Assembly (NCBI GenBank): GCA_947095535.1
Contig: OX352774.1
Coordinates: forward strand, 112,905,996 to 112,969,995
Length of the DNA: 64,000 bases
DNA from: Poecilobothrus nobilitatus
Taxonomy: Eukaryota; Arthropoda; Insecta; Diptera; Dolichopodidae
Direction of reading: 5' to 3'
Part shown: piece by piece, positions 58,250 through 64,000 of the stretch
How positions within the stretch are numbered: the first letter of the stretch is position 1
Layout of the letters: every line of letters begins with the position of its first letter
The notes under the pieces: model-generated
What the model was told of the DNA's origin: nothing
Seen by the model: the letters and a program-made list of their open reading frames with translations, nothing else
The model's database searches: none
Made by a program: the position numbers and the translations under genes

Positions 58250-58530
58250 TATACCTAGATTCTGAGACTCGATAAACAACCCGACTCTTTGAAACGTTCG
58301 TTTATCACCCTTAAAGAATCGGATGATGGTATTCTGGTGCCCTGACTTCGGAGAAATTTTTCCAGTAACCCTCTCCAAAGGCTCACCACCTTTGGAATTA
58401 CAGTGTCAGGAAATGACAGGGTACATGAAATACCATCTCTGTCTCCTGCCACAGCCTCTACACATTCCTATGCCGACTCTGTCTATTCAGCGTCAGTCCA
58501 TTAGATGACGATTCCGATGTAGAGTCTGGT
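58250..58530 (-). pseudogene. Unidentified coding-like relic in a GC-richer patch
   Basis: A minus-strand frame from about 58464 to 58255 reads AVAGDRDGISCTLSFPDTVI, then PKVVSLWRGLLEKF and SDSLRVINERFKESGCLSS. The composition (many G, R, S, V, D, E, few K and N) differs sharply from chance frames in this window, and local G+C is clearly higher. Its upstream end is a stop, and further coding-like sequence lies beyond in other frames (HRNRHLMD, then SESSSNGLTL). I do not recognise the family. It is probably a decayed fragment of a mobile-element or host protein. The antisense plus frame at 58323-58508 is the weaker reading. Confidence 0.4.
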
Positions 58531-60129
58531 CGAGCTCTGCAATATTTAGATTCAGGACATTCTTCGCTTTTTTTCCTGTTCGACTCACCTTAGAAAGCCT
58601 TTGTATGTAAAGAACATAGAGTATGCAGCCAACCTTTTTTTAGCTCGGATTTTTCCATGTGCTTAGACACTTGTTTCATTTTTGTTTCAGTTAGACTTCC
58701 CTGCATCAATTTTATAATGGATTTACAGTCATGTAAAAGTGATAATTAGTTTTGCTCAATTCCTTTCCTGGGTGTTCTATCGCTTTAAGGAAAATTACTT
58801 TGAAATTTTAATATCAAAGACGATGTTAGTTGTAAAATTCTAAAGCACATTTATTGTTTTATTTATGACCTTAATCTATTGAAAGTTAATTTCTTAAAAG
58901 GAATAGTGAAAATAATTTAATGAATAGAAAATACTAAAATAGAACTATAAACCTATAGGAAATATAATTTAATATAGCCATTTGCAAAACATGTAAATAA
59001 GGACATACGGAAAAAGAAAGATATACAAAGAAATTTTTTTAAATATTCATATTATAATTTCTTTAACATGATAATATTTTCCTTTAACAAGATGGCATTT
59101 ATTGGAAGGAGGTATTTAATTACATACTGTATTTTTCAGATTCTTAGAATCACTGAACCCATAGAAAACTCCTGACATAAACAGAGAAAAGTTATTTTAT
59201 AATATTATAGTTACAAAATGAAGACATCTAAAATTTTATGCTAAGAGAACAATATACTCCAGAATCAGAAAATAACGAAACTATTCTAAAATTGGGCTGC
59301 ACAAAAAAGAAGAACATGTAATCCTTAGAAATATCTGTTGACGGAATATCCTTCCAGCCAACCTTTGACAGAGAATTTAAAAATAATAAATAAAACTTTT
59401 AGAATTTTTTTGGATTTTAAAAAATAAAAACGAATTTCCAAAAAGTTATCTATTAGACTCTAATCAATTTAAATTGCTGACTGACTAAAATAAAATTAAT
59501 TTTTTTTTTATTACTCAGCAGTAAAATAATATTTTCCTTTTCATTCTATAAACTAAATAATATATGTATTATTTTATAATATGTAGCTAGAATTACATCC
59601 GTTTAAAAGGTTTTTCAAATCCACAAATACAATATTTAATTTTTAACAGCAGCTTTCAAACAATTTAATTTAATTGTCACTTTTTTTGTTTCCTGATTTT
59701 TTTTGTCTTTCTAGCAATTTAGCTCTCTCACTCTCACTTTTTTTTTAGCTCTCAACTCAACAAATGAATGACTTAAGGATTGACATGAATTGAAATAAAA
59801 TAAGTAGAAAAAAAAAATCAAAGTCATTTTGATGATATGATATAATATTTCCTTTTTTTTGTACATCTATTAAAGTTTTAATCAGGAAGAAAATATATGA
59901 ATAAAAAATGTACAAAGGAAATAAAAGTTAATGCCTTTGTAAAAAATAATAAAATTGTGCATAAAAGAATTCTTAAACAAAAGGAAACAGAAAAAAGAAA
60001 TTAGACAGAAAAGAAATCAAAGAATTAAGAAAAAAAAAAAATTTTTTATAAAGATCTACCAAAATGTTCTTAGAAAGTGTAAGAAATCTTTAATTCCACA
60101 AAGCAGTGCTATAGATAATAAAAACCAGG
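58531..60129. other. A+T-rich stretch without a recognisable gene
   Basis: The lysine-rich 66-residue frame at 59955-60155 reflects A-rich sequence and is not called. No other feature is supportable. Confidence 0.5.
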
Positions 60130-60660
60130 GAGAATACAAAACCAAAGTTTTTTAAAGGCGTACCTACATCGTACAAAAAACTTAAAAACTGTTTAGAATA
60201 CCGTGATATGTACCATTTTAAATACCTTTAGAATTTTATATTATAGAATAACAAATTATGGAAATTTAAGAGACACTTTCTCCAATTTTAAGAAAAACGT
60301 ATAAAACTAAAGAAAAACCAAGTTCAAACCTTTTCAGATAGAGCCGTTGCAGAGCCGTTGCATATAAATTAAACAAATTTACTTTTAAATTTCATATAAA
60401 ATATTAAATTGAAAAAAATGTGTATAATTTTGATTTTGATGAAGGTCCTGTCGTTCATCATTTTTAGATTGAAAAGTTATTCAGGCTAACTTTAAAGAAC
60501 TATACCTCTGTAATGGAAGGGGCTACATAGACAAGTTGTTCTACAACAATATATATTTTTTTTTTTAAAGAAGTGTAAACTTTCATATTTTTATCCTATA
60601 CGGTGTAGAGTGTTGTAATAGGCGGGTGGACGGACAGACGGCCAGAATGAAATTAACAAG
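60130..60660 (+). mobile_element. Family J repeat, short near-complete copy
   Basis: It begins AAAACCAAAGTTTTTTAAAG then GCGTACC, followed by AAACTGTTTAGAATACCGTG. It contains TAATGGAAGGGGCTACATAG and AGTTGTTCTACAACA, and ends with CGGGTGGACGGACAGACGGC near 60625-60652. At about 530 bases it is the shortest copy seen with both end signatures, so it helps define the family. Confidence 0.55.
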
Positions 60661-62520
60661 CAATTTCATTTTGAAAAATGTGCTAAAAATATCAAAATTA
60701 TTTTTATTCTGTTTATCAGATATTTTTTTAAAATCTTTGTACCTTTCAAATTTTGGTTTTGAAATTTAATTAAAATAATTGTAGTATTTAACCTGTAAAG
60801 GTGGATTAGAAAGTGAGAGATTTTGATTGCCAAATTTTTTAGATAAAAGAAATTTTTGTCGGTAGATTCGAAAATTTTGTTGGGAAATCCTTTTTGATAG
60901 AATACTATATTATAATTTAAGTTGTATGTTATTGAATTTAAGAAGTAATTGTAATTTAAATTGATTACAAATTTAAGTACCTAGTTACAATTAAGCAATA
61001 AAAATGTCTCTATTATTTCTTATTATTCTAAAATCTAAAAATAATTTTGTCTATTCAGTAACATTTATACACACATCTTTTTCTACTATTAATTCGTAAA
61101 ACAATTAAACGATTACTTTTTGATTGCCAAATTGATAACATGCGATTACCAGATTAGTTTAAAATTTAATTAAACTGTACATTATGACTTGCAGACATCA
61201 AATCTTTTGTTAAATCCATTCTGATTGATAATTTATGTTCTTCAGTTTTATAATTTGGAAACTTTATTTTATTGAAATTTTGCAAATTATACGGCGGTAA
61301 TATGCTATATATATTGATATATATTATCTAATATATATTCTATAATAATTAATAGTATATCGCAATATAATAAGAAAATAAAAATAAATTAATTCTTGTA
61401 CAAAATAATAGATGACGCACAAATAAAAAAAATGTGTTTTATACTCTTATAATAGCCACAGCCAACTAATCAAACGGCTTAATGAAACTAATGATTCCAA
61501 AAACTGAAACTGAATAAAAAATTAGTTACGGTTTTTCTATTTAAAAGTTCATTCACGTGTCAGTCACTGTAATGGGTTATTTGCAATTCTGGGATTACAT
61601 ATGGAATATATACTGCGATGGTATAAGAAATAGATTCCTCCTATAAAAGTTAAAATTTTATAATTTTTTATATTTCGGGCACAATAGATAGATAGTATTT
61701 ATCTTAAATTTTCAATTTAGACACTTTTTTGTCCATGATAATAACTTCTAAGTGTCATATACATATTATAAACCTCTACAACAGATAAAATCCTTTAAAT
61801 AAATGTTGCTTTCCAAGTACATAGAAAAATATGGAACTCCACAATATTATAGAACCATTCATATCTTAGGTTTTTCTTCATTATTTCTAAATTCAATATT
61901 ATCGAACTAATAAATAATACAAAACTTTTAGATCAGTTGAACCGAAAATATTCTAGAGAACAAAACCATAACTAACACTTAAAGGCATAATCCGTAGATG
62001 TTTTCTATTAATTTTAAAAAATATCTTCAGATTTCATATTTTTAAGTGGAAAATTTTTTTTATTCTGCGTTACAAGAAAATGATTTCAATTAATTTTCAT
62101 ATCAAACTTATTTGTTAATAGTGACAGACTCCGTTTGTTTTTTTATTTTAAATTAGCTTTGTATTTACAAATTTCTAAGAATGTTGTTTTATTTTCTATT
62201 TAATAATGAAAATTTATAAAAACAATAAATAGGGGTTAGACATTGGAAAGTCTTAGTAATATGTTTGCATTACAAAATCCTTTTTTACTTTTATGGATGC
62301 ATATAATTATCATATGTGGATGAATAAAAATTATCTTAAATAATTCATTTTAAATCTTAGCTACTAAATGATTCTTTGATCTTATCATTTTGTTTTTTTT
62401 TGCATTTTCACATACGCGTTTTTATTAACAGTATTCTACAAAACAGTGGGTTTTTTAAATTACGTAGTTAAGAGTGATTTTTTTAATAAAATTGTTCAAT
62501 TGCATCTACTAATTCACAGT
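60661..62520. other. A+T-rich stretch without a recognisable gene
   Basis: No supportable feature is seen. Confidence 0.5.
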
Positions 62521-62960
62521 CCGCTTTAATTTTTTTTTTTTTTTACGAGGGTTGGTGGAAAACTCGAAAGTCACCAACAGGAACTGCACGTGCTTCCTCA
62601 GGGTAGTGTTGGACTTTAACCAACTAAAACCACCCCCCTTTTAAAACCAAACTTTAGGATGGAACCTTTAATACGAATGTACAGTTTGGTTTTGGGGATA
62701 GGGATGTGGGAAGGATAATTGGCAAAATTGGAATTTGGAAATTTGGATTATGGAGGATAGGTAGGAAAATTTGGAGGGACATTTTGAAGAAAGATGTTAA
62801 TGTTGTTCTTAAACTTAAGTAAATCGTACACATAAGAATTACCAACTTTAGGGTACCTTTTAATATTTACCACAAATGAAACATCCACAATTGATGAAGT
62901 AAAAACAGCGGTGTACGCAGTGCGGTGGATGCAGTGGTTTTCCATTTTTTAAAATTATTT
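62521..62960. other. GC-richer patch with strand-asymmetric G-rich tract
   Basis: From about 62548 the sequence becomes GC-richer (GAGGGTTGGTGGAAAACTCG, CAACTAAAACCACCCCCC). A purine-rich, G-rich stretch follows on the plus strand (about 62690-62790, GGGATAGGGATGTGGGAAGG). A stem GGTTGGTG/CACCAAC near 62550-62578 and a stem CCAAACTT/CAGTTTGG near 62648-62689 are possible. No protein or element family is recognised. The two overlapping minus frames at 62654-62945 reflect the pyrimidine-rich complement. Confidence 0.4.
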
Positions 62961-63245
62961 CTCAAAATTATCACATTCGTTCAATTTTTAAAGCAAAACT
63001 AATTAAGTATAATTTAAAACACTAGACAAATAGATCTTAGCAGCTCGAAAATATTTATTAATATGCAAACGTTATCTTTAATTTAGTTTTCTCCGTATAA
63101 TACATAAAAACCTGCTATAACTATTACTATACCTAATAAAATAAAATTAAGCGTACATCAAAATTTTTTTAATTCTTGTAATATAGTAAGTACTAAGACT
63201 CCAATCTAGAATATAAACATATTTGATCAAAATGAATATGACTAA
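62961..63245. other. A+T-rich spacer
   Basis: Nothing recognisable is seen. Confidence 0.5.
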
Positions 63246-63635
63246 ACTAGGTTAGGTTAGATTAAGGTGACTGCCAAAAAGGCACACTTAGACCGTATTT
63301 GGTCGATTGTGATACCACATAGAAACTTTTCTATCCCACTCGTTAAAACCAAGTTGAACTATTTGCAAAGCGAAGAATGCTCTTCATATTTTTACCTGCT
63401 AGATCGCTAAGGTTGTTGAAGAGATATTGCCCCAAATGAATGCTCCTTTTTGCTGACAAGGCTGGGCAAGTGCAAAGACGGAGAGTCTTTTCCTCTTCTT
63501 CATCCTTGCAGGCTCTACAATAATTGTTTCCGGATAAGCCAATTCTTGTAACATGCTTCCCTATTAAACTATGACCAATGATTATACCCATTTTAATTCC
63601 AATATCTGCCCTTTCAAGAGAAAGCAGATCATTGG
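63246..63635 (-). pseudogene. LINE C-terminal fragment with 3' UTR (RNase H-type group)
   Basis: The minus frame from about 63633 to 63343 reads NDLLSLERADIGIKMGIIIG, then HSLIGKHVTRIGLSGNNYCR and ACKDEEEE. CTCPALSAKR, then LGQYLFNNLSDLAGKN and LRFANSSTWF end the frame. This is the C-terminal zinc-knuckle segment of I/R1/LOA-type LINEs. The expected histidine before CTCPAL is not evident (KTLRLC), so the knuckle is probably damaged. The 3' UTR continues to about 63246, with the phrases GGTGACTGCCAAAAAGGCAC and GGTTAGGTTAGATTAAGG in + reading. The element is 5'-truncated to about 390 bases. Confidence 0.75.
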
Positions 63636-64000
63636 ATTATTGTCTTAATGACTAAACTAAAAAACAATAAAATATAAAAGATATTAAAAGTGAGATCCTT
63701 AACTCTAAAACCCAATACTACGTATTACCTAAAAGAAAATATTATGTGAATTGATTTGAGTTTGATTATACTGTTAAAATTTGTATAAAAATAAAGCAAT
63801 TTTAAGTAAATCCATAGCTTTTTGAACAACCCCATTTCCAAGGCGGTATTATAAAGAATTTTAAAGTTCCGATTTTATAACTTACCTATATTTATTTTTA
63901 AAGATTTTCCTACTCTAAAAATACTAAGTTTCTTATGCGCAAAAACGCACGGTCCGAAACTTTTTAAAACTTTGTTTTCATAGAAATAACTGTAACCACC
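63636..64000. other. A+T-rich stretch without a recognisable gene
   Basis: No supportable feature is seen to the end of the window. Confidence 0.5.

Noticed and set aside
63246..63265. GGTTAGGTTAG as a telomeric TTAGG-type repeat
   Set aside because: Only two or three imperfect units, and it lies at the 3' end of a LINE fragment whose UTR explains it.

Overview
The window reads as nuclear DNA of an insect. It is very A+T-rich (roughly three quarters A+T by eye) and full of A and T runs. No intact protein-coding gene, no operon structure and no complete cellular RNA gene is visible. Non-LTR retrotransposons, a tRNA-derived SINE and hairpin-ended repeats carrying GTCCGTCCG tracts point to an insect. 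The resemblance of these repeats to DINE-1/Helentron-like elements of flies suggests Diptera, but this is inference and no species is named.

Almost everything recognisable is mobile-element material. (1) Non-autonomous repeats carry an ATACCC(G) motif inverted near both ends, a CCGT-type microsatellite, internal minisatellites and a small hairpin near one end. They occur at 1895-4300, 7451-12467, 32933-33517, 43896-44515, 46491-47739, 47745-48245 and 55929-57185. (2) A second dispersed family ('family J') has a conserved AAAGCGCACATTTTC-like end and GACGGACAGACGG-like tracts (19424-21012, 23348-23650, 26760-28400 and several fragments). (3) Terminal-inverted-repeat MITEs and foldback elements lie at 5580-7106, 19620-20470, 24426-25315, 27186-28088, 29461-29895, 37114-37645 and 38550-39105. 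(4) A tRNA-like SINE is present in six full or partial copies.

Decayed LINEs supply most real coding sequence. A frameshifted endonuclease/reverse transcriptase element runs + from about 51720 to 54670. The reverse-transcriptase tail, RNase H and C-terminal zinc-knuckle region of another lies - at 41231-42655. C-terminal fragments of the RNase H type lie at 45405-45640 (+) and 63246-63635 (-). A probable RTE-type relic lies at 33740-34110.

Three coding-looking relics do not clearly belong to a mobile element. A broken RING-finger reading frame lies at 30213-30794. An unidentified reading frame of about 130 codons (51319-51720) sits immediately 5' of the 51.7 kb LINE. A GC-richer patch with a short minus-strand frame lies at 58250-58530. 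The most striking structure is at 7451-12467, where two repeats of one family face each other 3' end to 3' end around a 937-bp spacer, with near-identical inner ends. The gaps between elements are A+T-rich sequence in which I see no supportable gene.
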